64,000 bases of DNA from Trigonopsis variabilis (Eukaryota > Ascomycota > Trigonopsidomycetes > Trigonopsidales > Trigonopsidaceae): contig PPXM03000015.1 of assembly GCA_003707065.3 (NCBI GenBank), forward strand, positions 1 through 64,000, read 5' to 3'. Of this stretch, positions 9,925 to 20,448 are shown one piece after another. A model generated the notes under the pieces. That model did not search any database. It saw only the letters and a list, made by a program, of their open reading frames with translations, and had not been told where the DNA came from. Position numbers and translations under genes: made by a program. Every line of letters starts with the position of its first letter. Within the stretch, counting starts at the first letter, position 1.

Positions 9925-12443
9925 ATGAGTGTCAAAGTGGGAAGTAAGAGCACTGAACTCATAAAAAAAGGCTAATCTTAGGCAAACGGGCAAGAGATTC
10001 GTCATTCTCTGAAGATAACTTATCGGAGGAGTCGTTTAATACCTCTGATGACGACGCCAGCCCTTTACCCAAGATTAAGTTAAGGCTCAAACCTAACGGC
10101 AATGGAGGTGATGGTGAAATAGGGAAGCGAGCAATGTGGGATGTTGCTCCCCAGGATTTCAAGGGCGACAGTGTCTCGAGATTATTTGGCCATCAGGATT
10201 TCTCGTTTCTTAATCTTAAGCCAGATGCCTCTGCTCGTCCTTTATGGATTAACCCAGTAGATGGGCTTATAATTCTAGAAAGCTTCTCGTCATTAGCAGA
10301 TCAGGCGGAAGATTTTCTAATTACTATTGCCGAACCTGTCAGCCGTCCAAGTCATATCCATGAATATCGAATCACCACTTACTCTCTTTACGCCGCCGTA
10401 TCAGTTGGCTTAGAGACAAACGACATAATATCTGTTTTGAATAGGCTCTCGAAAGTCCCAGTTACTAATACAATCATTGATTATATTCGAGCAAGCACAG
10501 TTTCGTACGGCAAGGTGAAGCTTGTCTTGAAGCAGAATCGGTTTTTTGTCGAAAGCTCAAGTGCAGAGATTTTGCAGATGTTACTCAGAGATCCTCAAAT
10601 TGGGCCTCTTCGAGTCGATTCCAGCTTAACTCTTGCTAGGGAGAAAGCTCCGACAATGGATGGATTAGTCATTCCGGGTCTGCCTACCCCAGCTGCATCG
10701 AAGCCTGGTGAGAGGTCTGGTAAAGATGGTGATGGAAATGAGGCCAAGGTTAATGATTCAGGCCAAGATACTCGGTCGACTGAGGATCTTTTCTCGCTAG
10801 TCGTTGGTGATAAAGAAGAAGGAGAAGATGACGATATAGATGCCGTGCATTCGTTTGAAATTTCTTCCTCTGCCGTTGAAAGTGTCAAGAAACGATGTCA
10901 AGAAATTGATTATCCGATGCTGGAAGAATACGACTTCCGCAATGACTCCAGAAACCCCGATCTTCATATTGATCTCAAACCCTCGACCCAAATTCGCCCC
11001 TATCAAGAGAAAAGCTTGAGTAAGATGTTTGGGAATGGTCGTGCTAGATCGGGAATTATCGTTCTTCCCTGTGGTGCCGGAAAGACCCTGGTTGGTATTA
11101 CGGCTGCGTGCACAATCAAAAAAAGTGTCATTGTCCTCTGTACTTCCTCGGTATCAGTGATGCAATGGAGACAGCAATTTCTTCAGTGGTGTACTATAAA
11201 GCCCGAAGATGTCGCCGTGTTTACCTCTGATACCAAGGAGAAATTTCAAGGAGATGCTGGCTTGGTGGTATCTACCTATTCCATGGTGGCTAATACCAGG
11301 AATCGATCCTATGATTCTCAAAAAATGATGGACTTCATCACTTCTAGAGAATGGGGATTTGTGATTTTGGACGAAGTGCATGTCGTGCCTGCTGCCATGT
11401 TCCGTCGGGTTGTGACCACTATTGCAGCCCACGCCAAATTGGGGCTTACCGCAACTTTGGTCCGAGAAGATGACAAGATCGATGACTTAAACTTCCTGAT
11501 TGGACCTAAGCTCTATGAGGCCAACTGGCTGGATCTGGCTCAGAAAGGCCATATAGCTAACGTTCAATGTGCTGAGGTCTGGTGCCCGATGACCTCGGAA
11601 TTCTATCAAGAATACCTTCGCGAGACTTCTCGAAAGAGAATGCTCCTCTACATCATGAATCCTACCAAGTTCCAGGCTTGCCAGTTCCTTATCCACTATC
11701 ATGAGAGTCGAGGAGATAAAATTATTGTTTTCTCGGATAATGTCTATGCCTTAAAAGCCTATGCCCTTAAACTCAAAAAACCATTCATCTTTGGTGCTAC
11801 TCCGCAGCATGAACGAATGATGATCTTGAAGAATTTTCAATATAATGATAATGTCAACACGATATTTCTGTCAAAAGTCGGAGATACGTCCATTGATCTT
11901 CCCGAAGCGACCTGTCTTATCCAAATTTCGTCTCACTATGGGTCTCGTCGTCAAGAAGCCCAGCGTCTCGGTCGTATTCTTCGTGCCAAGCGGCGAAATG
12001 ATGAAGGTTTTAATGCCTTCTTTTACAGCCTCGTGTCAAAAGATACTCAGGAGATGTACTACTCTACTAAGAGACAGGCCTTTTTGGTGGATCAAGGTTA
12101 CGCTTTCCGTGTGATCACCCATCTAAAGGGCATGGAGAGCCTCCCCGACTTGGCATTCTCAACTTCCCGGGAACGGCTGGAACTGCTTCAAGAAGTGCTG
12201 CTCCAGAACGAGGAAGCTGCTGGAATCGAAAGGGGAGACGACGCCGACAATGCCGTCGGCAGAGCGAGTGGGCTCAAGAGAATGCGCCCAGGTGCAGGAG
12301 GATCTCGGCGGACGACTGGAACGTTGTCGAGTTTGGCTGGCGGTGATGATATGGCCTACATTGAATACAACAAGAGCAAGAGCAAGGAGCTCAAGGCTAA
12401 CCATAGTTCGTTTATCCAAAAGTTGTATAAGAAGAAAAAGTGA
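9925..12443 (+). CDS. SSL2: TFIIH helicase subunit XPB (Rad25/Ssl2)
   Basis: 3'-5' DNA helicase/translocase of TFIIH, acting in promoter opening and nucleotide excision repair in the nucleus. Model join(9925..9943, 9982..12443), 826 aa. Exon 1 encodes MSVKVG plus part of a Ser codon, and the 38 nt intron ends GCTAATCTTAG. Splicing restores an acidic, Ser-rich N-terminus with SKRARD, an NLS-like start. Helicase landmarks: PCGAGKT (Walker A, about residue 369), LDEVHVVPA (DEVH box), [14 protein letters not shown] with the RED motif unique to XPB, and [15 protein letters not shown] (motif VI). The N-terminal damage-recognition-like domain precedes these. The length is close to yeast Ssl2 (843 aa). 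The C-terminus is basic (YKKKK). It converges with AIP1. Confidence 0.97.
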
Positions 12444-12544
12444 GCATAATCGAGAGCTTACAAAAGCATTTTTGTTTTGTCTAGAATTGGGTTATTTTGG
12501 GTGTACATTCAACTATTTCAAAGTTAGTATGGTTATTTTGATCT

Positions 12545-14493
12545 TCAAAACAATTTCACATCCCACCACTTGACGCATCCGTCTGCGCCGACAGTGACGA
12601 GTTTGTCATCAGCGGCCCATTTGACCGCGTTGACGCCCTCCTTGTGCGCATTGAGCCGTTTAATATTTTTGGACGGAAGCTTAACGCTGTAGATGAAAAT
12701 ATTAGTGTCGAGGGAGCTTGTCGCGACGTATTCTCCATTGGCACTCCACGAGATCTGGGTGATGCGGGCGTTATGGAAAGCCCACCGACTGGTTACCACG
12801 GAGCCATCCTGGGCGTTATAAAGGAGAATCTTACCGGTGGAGCCACCGGCAGCAAGCAGAAGGGCGCCTTCTGACGAAGAAGGCTGGAATGACAGAGAGG
12901 TGACGTGAGCACCACCGGGGAGAGGAGTGGAAAAAGAGGTTTCCAGCTTTAGCGACGTGCCATCGAAAGAGTACACGCTAGTCTTTCCAGCCGAGGAACC
13001 AACGGCCACCTTGGTTTGGTCACCAAGGTCGACAATAGACACTGCGGTGAATGTATGATCGGCACTCAGACTGGTAAGTCTTTCTAATGCGCCAGCCGAG
13101 AATATTGTAAGCTCAGAATCAGTCACTGTGGCTGCGTATTTGCGAGAAGTGGACAGCGCTTTCGGTTGTCCAGCGATTGCTTCCCACTTGACGGCCTTTG
13201 CATTGTCAATGACCCTCACCACATCGTCCCAGGAAGTAGAAATAAAGTGGCCCGAAGTAGCATGGATGTCGACAACGAGATTGGTAGGAGCATTCTCAGT
13301 GACGGCAGCGACAGCTTCTTTATCCTTGACGGACCATTGCAAGACACGACCGTCCCATCCGCCAGTGTAGAAGGATTTTCCATCAGGAGCCAAGTCCACG
13401 GCGGTGATGCTACCCTGTTGCCCGCGTATTATGTGAACAGGCGAAGGCAAGTCTAGAGATAGAATATTAAGGTCCCCGTTGAGGGATAACGAGACTAGTC
13501 GCTTGTCGCCAGCAAAGACAACTCCGACTTGTCGGAAATCGACCACTTTAGCAAACTCCCACTTGTGTTTCTCTTGCCCAGACTCAATGTCCCATAATCG
13601 AACAGTCGAATCGGCAGAAGCAGTAGCAAAAGTTGAAGAATCGGGGCTCCAAGCCAAAGCAAAGATGCCACCTTCATGTTTTCCGTCACCGATAGTTTTC
13701 AGAAACTCTCCTGTCTTTCCATCATAGACAACAATCTTCCTATCGGCTCCAACCGAAACAAGATAGGCTCCATTAGGAGAGAAGCGGACGTCGAAGACAA
13801 AATTTGAGTGATGTCCTCGGACGGCAGCGTTGAATTTAAATGGAGGGCCATGGAAAAAAACCATCGCCATATCATCAGACACAGTTGCTGCCCGGTAAGG
13901 ACGACAAGGTCGAATCGACACTGCGTTGACTATCGAGCTGTGCCCAGATATTTCTCCCACGCTATTGCCCGAATCGTACGTGAAAGCATGACCAAATCTA
14001 CCAAGTCAGCATTCTATGCGTTTCTATCTCCTTACCGTTCTTTTCCATCGCCCACTGCAATGATTCGCTGCGAGTCTGCATCCCAGTCCAAGTCCATAAT
14101 CGGCCCTCCAAGAATAGGATATTCCCCTTTGGTAATCATATCTTCTCCTGCAGCATCCCACACTTTAACAGTGCCCGAACTGTCACCAGAAGCAATATAA
14201 TATCCAGACGGACTGAATTTCGCTACCGTAGTCGCAGTTGTATGAGAGATATACTGCCTCGATAGCGAAGGCGTAGCCAGCGATCGAATGAAGATAGACT
14301 TGCCAGACTGTATTGGTCAGGACCATTGTCTCTCCTGGACACTTACCGCGTAAACAATCCGATCCGACTTGGAGTCGTAAGACAGGTGTACAGGCTGACC
14401 TTTGGTCGTCGATGGAGCAGCAGCCCAGATCTCAGCTAGAACGAGTTAGAAGCTTCCATTTGGAATGGACTCACAGGGACTAATTGATGCCAT
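12545..14493 (-). CDS. AIP1: Actin-interacting protein 1, WD40 protein
   Basis: AIP1 works with cofilin to disassemble actin filaments at cortical patches. Model complement(join(12545..13997, 14036..14307, 14347..14435, 14475..14493)), 610 aa, against 615 in budding yeast. Three introns of about 38-39 nt all lie near the 5' end, with in-phase joins. The N-terminus becomes MASISPSEIWAAAPSTTKGQ. The exon 3-4 junction gives DGKERFGHAF, a conserved AIP1 segment. WD40 repeats form two seven-bladed propellers; clear blades end in VRLWDIESGQ, ILLYNAQDG and VKWWDVKLF (the last residues). The C-terminal blade closes as expected. It is divergent from the 14582 gene with only 88 bp between the start codons. 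Confidence 0.95.
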
Positions 14494-14581
14494 GGCTCTA
14501 GGAAATTGCTGATGAGTTGTTGACCTGACGGGATGGGCTGTATCGTGCCCGCCGTTACAGCCGGTTGATCTGGGCTTGACC

Positions 14582-16084
14582 ATGACGACAGCCGGGATGG
14601 ACGATTGGGCTACGACAAACGTTTGGGCCCAGGAAGAGCAGGAGCCAGATGACTGGGGTGAATTTGCAGATGGGGATCAATGGGTATCATCCGATTTGAC
14701 CGAAAAGGACGATTGGGGGGAGTTCAGTCAAGCTGACGCGGCCCAGGAATCTGCCGTCACGGACGACATTGATGGAAATGTGTGGAGTGAGAGCCGAAGT
14801 TCTAATCAATTTGAGTCTATAGGAGCCATTGAGGCTTCCGGCATGCGTTCCAACCTAGAAGATGTGACGCTTTCCTACAACTCTGGTCCTTTCAGCCTGC
14901 CCAAGGACTCGACTGTCCAACAAATCATGGAAGAAATCTTTCCTGCGGAGGCTGGGCCTCCTTCAGATTATCCTCCTTCCAAGACATTTTTGGATATTGG
15001 TCAGGCACGTCGTCTATCAGCCAACCTGCACAGTCCCATCCGACAGTTTGTGCTCCCGCAAACCGCGGGAGAGTCTGTGATGGTGAAATGGGACTCTAGT
15101 GTCATCCGAAAGATTACTCTGGGGATTGTGGCTACGTGGAAACCAACTAGGAGCGCCATTCGAAGAGTAACCCCTTCTGCCACGCCGGCACCTTCCCGAA
15201 CCTCGTCCCCTGCTTCTCCAGTCTCGAGACGAACATCATCGACTGTCTCTTCCAACATGTCCAACCCGATCCAAAGAAGCCAATCTGTTCGCGAAGGACG
15301 GTCCCGCAGCCAGCCAATCTCCGGGCCAGCCAATCGAAGACCCTCGCCCATGACCTTGGGCGGTGAAAGTCCTTTTGTTATCTCGCCTTCTTGCCCACAA
15401 CCGTCTTTCCCTCCTCAGTCACATGCAAACCCGGCTTCATCTGGAACAAAGACAAAGATGCTCCCTCCTCGTCTCCCTTCGTCTGAGCAGCAACTCCAGA
15501 TCCCTAAGCATCGAATCAATTCCTTTGCCCCAGATCATTCTCGTTCGCAGAAGCCTCAACTACCGCCCATTGACGTGCACTCACATAATCGCACGGTATC
15601 TCTCGTCTCCGAGGGAAGCCTGCGATCTCCAAGAGACCTTAGTAGTCTTCCTGCCTTGGTTCCAACCATGGCCTCACCAGATACTCCATCCTCCTCCAAA
15701 CCTCCTGCAGCCGATAGTGCACACTCGATGGTGATCAATCCCGATTCATCCCACATTCCTGAGACAACATCTTCCAATCTTTCTCGGCAACCATCCCTTA
15801 GTCAACCATCCCTTAGTGGCACGGTGCTCTCACCGCCATGCGCTTCCCCTGCGGCTCGACTAGACAATCACAGCTCCGTAAACCTCGTTGACGCCGACCC
15901 AACTAGTCCAGGATCTCCAGATACTGTTCTCTCTGCCTCTGATCTCAACTTCCTCGACACCTTCCTTGCCTCTTCGAGCACCAAGTCCCTCTCCGACAAG
16001 CCCACCCACCGATCCGAATCATCAGACCCCCAAATCCAGCACTTTCTCGATTCTCTCCCTGACCTCACCTATATCCTAAAGTGA
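14582..16084 (+). CDS. Disordered protein with adaptor-ear-type WGEF motifs (Laa2/aftiphilin-like?)
   Basis: About 500 aa, intronless; the start is the ATG at 14582 (MTTAGMDDWA). The N-terminus is acidic and contains two copies of DDWGEF (near residues 21-26 and 41-46). These match the aromatic-G-(P/D/E)-aromatic consensus bound by the ear domains of gamma-adaptin and GGA proteins. A more ordered segment follows (about residues 105-200: STVQQIMEEIFPAEAGPP, VMVKWDSSVIRKITLGIVA). After it comes a long Ser/Pro-rich disordered tail with a direct repeat QPSLSQPSLSG. Known proteins with such motifs (aftiphilin, gamma-synergin, yeast Laa2) help clathrin adaptor AP-1 in TGN/endosome traffic. That function is inference from the motifs only; full-length homology is not established. 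The C-terminus (LDTFLASSSTKSL) has no signature. Confidence 0.55.
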   Translation: MTTAGMDDWATTNVWAQEEQEPDDWGEFADGDQWVSSDLTEKDDWGEFSQADAAQESAVTDDIDGNVWSESRSSNQFESIGAIEASGMRSNLEDVTLSYNSGPFSLPKDSTVQQIMEEIFPAEAGPPSDYPPSKTFLDIGQARRLSANLHSPIRQFVLPQTAGESVMVKWDSSVIRKITLGIVATWKPTRSAIRRVTPSATPAPSRTSSPASPVSRRTSSTVSSNMSNPIQRSQSVREGRSRSQPISGPANRRPSPMTLGGESPFVISPSCPQPSFPPQSHANPASSGTKTKMLPPRLPSSEQQLQIPKHRINSFAPDHSRSQKPQLPPIDVHSHNRTVSLVSEGSLRSPRDLSSLPALVPTMASPDTPSSSKPPAADSAHSMVINPDSSHIPETTSSNLSRQPSLSQPSLSGTVLSPPCASPAARLDNHSSVNLVDADPTSPGSPDTVLSASDLNFLDTFLASSSTKSLSDKPTHRSESSDPQIQHFLDSLPDLTYILK

Positions 16085-16152
16085 TATATCAAGCTACGAG
16101 CACGCAAAAAGCTTTCAGATTATGTATCTAAAACCAAACCTGCTATGAATTA

Positions 16153-16920
16153 TTAATATACTCGCCCAACGCCATGACAGACATTACACAGCTCCGACCC
16201 GAGGAAAAAGTCACTGTCTTCTCCAGTGCCTCGACAAGCCCCACATAGCACACCGCCAAGAGACGGGTCTCCTGGGCGAACGGTCCGTGGTTGATTATAA
16301 GACGGGCCTCCGTACATTTGTTGCCCATAAGGCATACCACCAAACGGTAAAGGCCCCCCAAAACCTCCAAAGCCCCCAAACGGAAACGACCCTCCGCCGT
16401 ATCCAGGGCTCTCAACTATGGGTCGTGGAGGACGAGACATTCCAAACCTTCGCCAACAGTCCTGACAGCTCCTGCCGTTCTTGAGCTTGTAGCCAGTGTT
16501 GTGACATTTCGGGCAGTAGTAATTAGGAGGGTATCGCAGATGTGGATTTGGAGGCGGCTGCTGCGCCGAATATGAATTCGTAGGTGGGCGCGTCGGTCTG
16601 GATGACGGCTTCTCTTGGGGACGATGACTATTATTGGAAGGTCGCCCTGAAGATGACGACGAGGATGACTGGGAAGGTCGAGGAGGAGGCCGGGGAGTAG
16701 AATTGCTGATATGGCCTCCAGTAGCGGAAAAGGGGACTGTATTTATTGTAGTACCAAATGCATTGGGGTCTGCGGGAGTGTAAGGAGGAGGAGGTTCATC
16801 AGGGTGCTCTTCTTCAGGAGGAAGAATCACTGCAGACGTCGAAGTAGATTGATCCTGCGACGAAGAGACAGGCACACGGGCCGATGAAGACCTCCTGCCC
16901 GACTGAGACGTGATGCCCAT
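16153..16920 (-). CDS. HUA1: Hua1-like protein with two CxxC zinc motifs and a PPxY motif
   Basis: 255 aa, intronless; the frame extends upstream but the first ATG is at 16920 (MGITSQSGRR). Zinc cluster 1 (about residues 135-155) reads CPKCHNTGYKLKNGRSCQDC. Cluster 2 at the C-terminus is CGACRGTG...CNVCHGVG, of the CxxCxGxG type seen in type I DnaJ proteins. Both, and the order, match yeast Hua1, a cytoplasmic protein linked to cortical actin patches by interaction data. Upstream lies a Pro/Ser-rich low-complexity half with EPPPPYTP, a PPxY motif of the kind recognised by WW domains of Rsp5-type ubiquitin ligases. A Gly/Phe-rich spacer lies between the zinc clusters. It converges with the 14582 gene, 68 bp apart. 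Confidence 0.8.
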   Translation of the reverse strand: MGITSQSGRRSSSARVPVSSSQDQSTSTSAVILPPEEEHPDEPPPPYTPADPNAFGTTINTVPFSATGGHISNSTPRPPPRPSQSSSSSSSGRPSNNSHRPQEKPSSRPTRPPTNSYSAQQPPPNPHLRYPPNYYCPKCHNTGYKLKNGRSCQDCWRRFGMSRPPRPIVESPGYGGGSFPFGGFGGFGGPLPFGGMPYGQQMYGGPSYNQPRTVRPGDPSLGGVLCGACRGTGEDSDFFLGSELCNVCHGVGRVY

Positions 16921-17304
16921 TTTAACTCTCAGAGTGTCAACGGCAACTATAGACCGGAATCGCTGACAGGCCACGAATGTCTTGGCTAGCGTTGGTGGCT
17001 ATGCGGTGGCCAGCGTTACATCGTCTTTGGTACGCGTGGATGTTCTCCCGGGTTGCCTAAATAGGACATCTGGAGCGAGCCGGTTCCTTTGTGAATAGTG
17101 AGTGGGCTACTGTGCTTGAGTTGCATTCGTTAGCACAAGAGGCAGTTGAAGGGAGACAAAGACGCAACGGACGGTGGCAGGCTACAAAGATTGCAGATTA
17201 TCATTTTGATTTGAGGTAGAGGCAAATGGATTGCCAAATCACATAAAGGCTCAAGACACCAACGAGAAACAAGCAAGAAAAGAAAAAAGAGGGAACAGAT
17301 GTAC
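16921..17304. other. Intergenic, 5' of HUA1 and 3' of SPE2
   Basis: About 380 bp. It should include the HUA1 promoter and the SPE2 3' end. No gene or strong signal seen. Confidence 0.5.
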
Positions 17305-18549
17305 TCAAGGAGATGACTCATAGTCGAGAAAGACCAGGTCATAACCGTGGAGCTCGTAGAGAATTCGGTCACGACATTTAAAGCCAGGAATATTGCCTGG
17401 GCTACGCCCTCGAGTTTTGCTTTTCGTCGAGGAGTGGGAGTTGAAATAATTAACGGAGAAGCGGGCCGGGCCGAAGGTACTGATGATCAATTCGACCAGT
17501 TCGTGAGTGGAGAGGCCGAATCGATGGGCGGGGATGTTGGTCTCGAAGCTGGCGTAGGAGCATTGAGGCTCGGGAGTGACGTGAACAGTGAAGTAGTAGT
17601 CATTGTCGATCAGTCCGTTGGCCGAGTAGCCACAAGGAGCAAAAGCAAAGCTATCGACCTTATACAAGTCAGTGTTCTTGTAGATGCTATCGAATCCAAT
17701 CATTCGGGTCATTGCTGCTCCTAGGATATGGCCAGGATCGGTCACAGACGAACAGGTTGCTGACTGGAGGCCGCTGCTTCCCTCCTCGGAGCTCGAAGTG
17801 TCATTGTCGCTTTCGCCTAGGGCGGTGGGCAAAATGCGGTCAGAATAAAAGTTTTTCATAGCCAAAGGGTCTAGATCTGTCATCAAGATCTCCAAAGTCT
17901 CATCTTCACCAAAAGACGAGCAAGAGTTGGTAGTAACAGGGTAAGACTGCTCGTCTCTAGCATCGGCACAGTAGAAGTACCAATGATCCTTGTTACATTT
18001 CCCCACAATGTACGCCGAGCCATTCTGGAACCGCTGATCAAGAAAGTCCACCTCGTCCTCCCATGATTTGTGTGGGTCAAGTTGGAGCTCAGGAAATAAG
18101 AAACTTCGTCGCGAATAGAAGATCTTCCAAGGCTGCTGGCCTTTGGTAAACCCCGTTTCCTCGCTAACGATCCGTAACAACGTATCTAAGCCCTTCAACA
18201 AGGTCGTTGTTCCACATGTCTTGAGGATAATTTTGTGGGGAAAAACAAACATGCTCGACTCTGACAACAGGTAGGCATCTACTCCGTTCTCGTCCGACTC
18301 AAACACACTCAGAACTTTGCAATGGACCTCATCCAGCATTTCTTCCCATCGAGCCCTGGGCACATTCTTGAGTCCCAAAGGATGGACCGACTCGCCCAGG
18401 TGGGATATGTCGGGCGCAAACCAGATTTCGAGCAACTTCTCGGGGCCTTCGAATGCATTGGTCGAATCAAGATTCACCGACAGTTTATGATTAACCGAGT
18501 ACGAGGGCTCGTGATGGCCTGGACATTCTTCAACAGAAGGCGCAACCAT
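17305..18549 (-). CDS. SPE2: S-adenosylmethionine decarboxylase proenzyme
   Basis: Makes decarboxylated AdoMet, the aminopropyl donor for spermidine and spermine. 414 aa, intronless, starting MVAPSVEECPGHHEPS. The proenzyme self-cleavage site is in AYLLSESSMFVFPHK: by analogy with human E67-S68, cleavage falls between E97 and S98, and S98 becomes the pyruvoyl cofactor. The following LKTCGTT is also conserved and includes the catalytic cysteine region. The substrate-binding C-terminal part includes SYASFETN and the VHVTPE segment. A Ser/Asp-rich insert (about residues 230-262, DNDTSSSEEGSSG) is not part of the core. The length is similar to fungal homologues. A long upstream frame overlaps its start codon (separate entry). 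Confidence 0.97.
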   Translation of the reverse strand: MVAPSVEECPGHHEPSYSVNHKLSVNLDSTNAFEGPEKLLEIWFAPDISHLGESVHPLGLKNVPRARWEEMLDEVHCKVLSVFESDENGVDAYLLSESSMFVFPHKIILKTCGTTTLLKGLDTLLRIVSEETGFTKGQQPWKIFYSRRSFLFPELQLDPHKSWEDEVDFLDQRFQNGSAYIVGKCNKDHWYFYCADARDEQSYPVTTNSCSSFGEDETLEILMTDLDPLAMKNFYSDRILPTALGESDNDTSSSEEGSSGLQSATCSSVTDPGHILGAAMTRMIGFDSIYKNTDLYKVDSFAFAPCGYSANGLIDNDYYFTVHVTPEPQCSYASFETNIPAHRFGLSTHELVELIISTFGPARFSVNYFNSHSSTKSKTRGRSPGNIPGFKCRDRILYELHGYDLVFLDYESSP

Positions 18550-18802
18550 TTGTTGGATTAAACCGGGAAAAGTTCAAGTTCTGGGGCTTGCAAAGCAACC
18601 AATCGAGTAAAGGCGCTTTCAAGTATAAATTTAATTCCTTCCCTCCTGCCTTAGGCAAAGAAGGAAGACCAATCAAGATAACAAGAACAAAGAAAAGGAA
18701 GCTCGAGTCAAGTCCAATTGAACTGAATGGAACACTTCCAAGACTGGTTCTTAAAGAAGGTTTGAACAGTGTTATCTGGGTCTGCAAATTGTCAGTTTCC
18801 AT
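18530..18802 (-). promoter_or_regulatory. Upstream open frame overlapping the SPE2 start codon
   Basis: An ATG at 18802 opens a 90-codon frame (METDNLQTQITLFKP...) that ends at 18530, 17 nt inside SPE2 in another frame. If included in the mRNA it would hinder SPE2 translation. AdoMetDC genes in plants and mammals use upstream frames for polyamine control. Here that is only inference: the leader may start downstream of it, or an intron may remove it. Confidence 0.3.
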
Positions 18803-19675
18803 AGTCGTTTGGTCACTTACTTTGCAGGTCGGCCAAATCGAAGGATCAACTCCCTATTCATACGACTGTCCAACAGAAAAGCTTTTTCAGACCTCGGCTA
18901 GAAATCTCTATTCAAGGCAAAGGCAAAGGGACGAGGAAAAAGCTCGCAGATAGAAATAAAGCTTTGACTACCGAGTTGGGGCGGAAGAAAATTTCTACTG
19001 GCTTCGGACTGCCAAGCGAATAATTTGGTCACGGTAGCGTCACACTCAAGCTTGCCTTGGTAACGCTTCTCGACCGAGTCGAATCCGAGAGAAAAGTGAT
19101 TACGTAGTTAAATATGGAGTCGGCTTTCAATACGGATGGTTCAGCTTGGCCTTACGAAAGGTGACATCCTAGTCTGGTGCGACATCTAAGTTTAGAACTT
19201 CACAAAAACTGCTTGCAACGGTCACGCGACTCTCCAGAGATTACCAAGTCTAAAGGGTTGCGGATCAACATCAGCATTCTCTTCTGTTTTGGGCTATCTA
19301 CAACCTCGAAACGGAAGCCAGATCCTGGAATGCTCGGACTCCAAGAGTTCTTATACAGGTATCTGACTTGTATACAATACTGTATGTTTCTATTGGAGTA
19401 TCTCCATCTTCTGGCGTAGCCAGTGACTACTGGCTAGCGACGACTACAAGACCTCAATGGCAGAGTCGGCTACGATCGTAATTGGATAGTGTTCTTTTGT
19501 TTCGGCATGATTGTTCCATCTCTAATTTCCACTTGTAAACGTGCGCTCGTTTCGACGTGTTGATGACTTTTTTCCTTGACCTTTGTCCCAAGCCATCTCT
19601 GGTCGAGATGAATGAGCACCATGGAGGCTGGTCTCATTCCGAACCCCACTGTTACTACCAACCACGGCGACCCCA
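18803..19675. other. Intergenic region upstream of SPE2 and GLC8
   Basis: Just under 900 bp between divergent SPE2 and GLC8, likely holding both promoters. A short open frame at 19177-19419 resembles nothing known. A small repeat AAGGCAAAGGCAAAGGG lies near 18916. Confidence 0.5.
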
Positions 19676-20323
19676 ATGTCAGAGCCAACAAAGACTCACA
19701 AGGGGATCTTAAAGAATGGTCCCTCGAAATATATTTCAGAATCGATTCCGGTTGACAGGGACCAAGTAATTCAAAATACGTTGATCAACAAGGAGCGGTT
19801 TTCTCAAAAGAAAAAGGAACTGGATGAGAAGCATCCTTTTATTCCCGACCAGAACTTGAGTGAGGAAGAGAACAATCGACGACGGGCAATCCATGAGAGG
19901 CTTCACTGGGATGAGGCGAATATTTACCTTACCGAGCAAGAAAGAACCGCCACAATGAAGATCGATGAGCCCAAGACGCCGTTTGCCGGCACGGGCGATC
20001 CGGTCTATTACGGTAAAACGGACGATGATATTCCTGATCTTGATCTCGGTCCCTCAGATGAAGTAGAGGCTGCTCCTGCGCCACCTCGGATAATCAACCG
20101 GGATGATTCAGACGATGAGGACGAAGAGAAGCATGAAGACGGCAAAGCTGACAGTGATGACGGACTTACAAGTGAAGAGCTGGCAGCAAAACATAGACGG
20201 TTTGAAGAAATGCGAAAGGCTCACTATCACATGGGCGCTCTCTTGAAGAAAGCAAAGGTCGACCCTGTTAAGCCTGAAGATGGCCAAGATGACGAAGACG
20301 ACGACGACGAGGGTGAGGAATGA
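19676..20323 (+). CDS. GLC8: Protein phosphatase inhibitor 2 / Glc8
   Basis: Regulator and chaperone-like modulator of protein phosphatase 1 (Glc7), affecting glycogen and chromosome segregation pathways. 215 aa, intronless, ATG at 19676. The three PP1-contact regions of the family are visible: KGILKN (residues 9-14), the middle LHWDEANIYLTEQE segment followed by DEPKTPF (the Thr is the GSK3/Pho85-type phosphosite context), and the C-terminal helix RRFEEMRKAHYHMGALLKKA with the inhibitory HY. The linker and tail are strongly acidic. The fit to inhibitor-2 is good. It converges with the MPM1-like gene. Confidence 0.92.
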   Translation: MSEPTKTHKGILKNGPSKYISESIPVDRDQVIQNTLINKERFSQKKKELDEKHPFIPDQNLSEEENNRRRAIHERLHWDEANIYLTEQERTATMKIDEPKTPFAGTGDPVYYGKTDDDIPDLDLGPSDEVEAAPAPPRIINRDDSDDEDEEKHEDGKADSDDGLTSEELAAKHRRFEEMRKAHYHMGALLKKAKVDPVKPEDGQDDEDDDDEGEE

Positions 20324-20448
20324 GTGAGTTCTAATGCATGTTTCTTCTGGATTTGTTGGTATTCGTGTATAAATATTTACATTTGTTGTGAGATTTCAGA
20401 ATAAAAAGCAACCATAACACCGTCGCAGAGCCTCAGTCACCGAGTACT

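Noticed and set aside
18588-18953. A 121-codon plus-strand frame upstream of SPE2
   Set aside because: It is antisense to the SPE2 leader with no start context or known likeness. The minus-strand upstream frame is the one relevant to SPE2.
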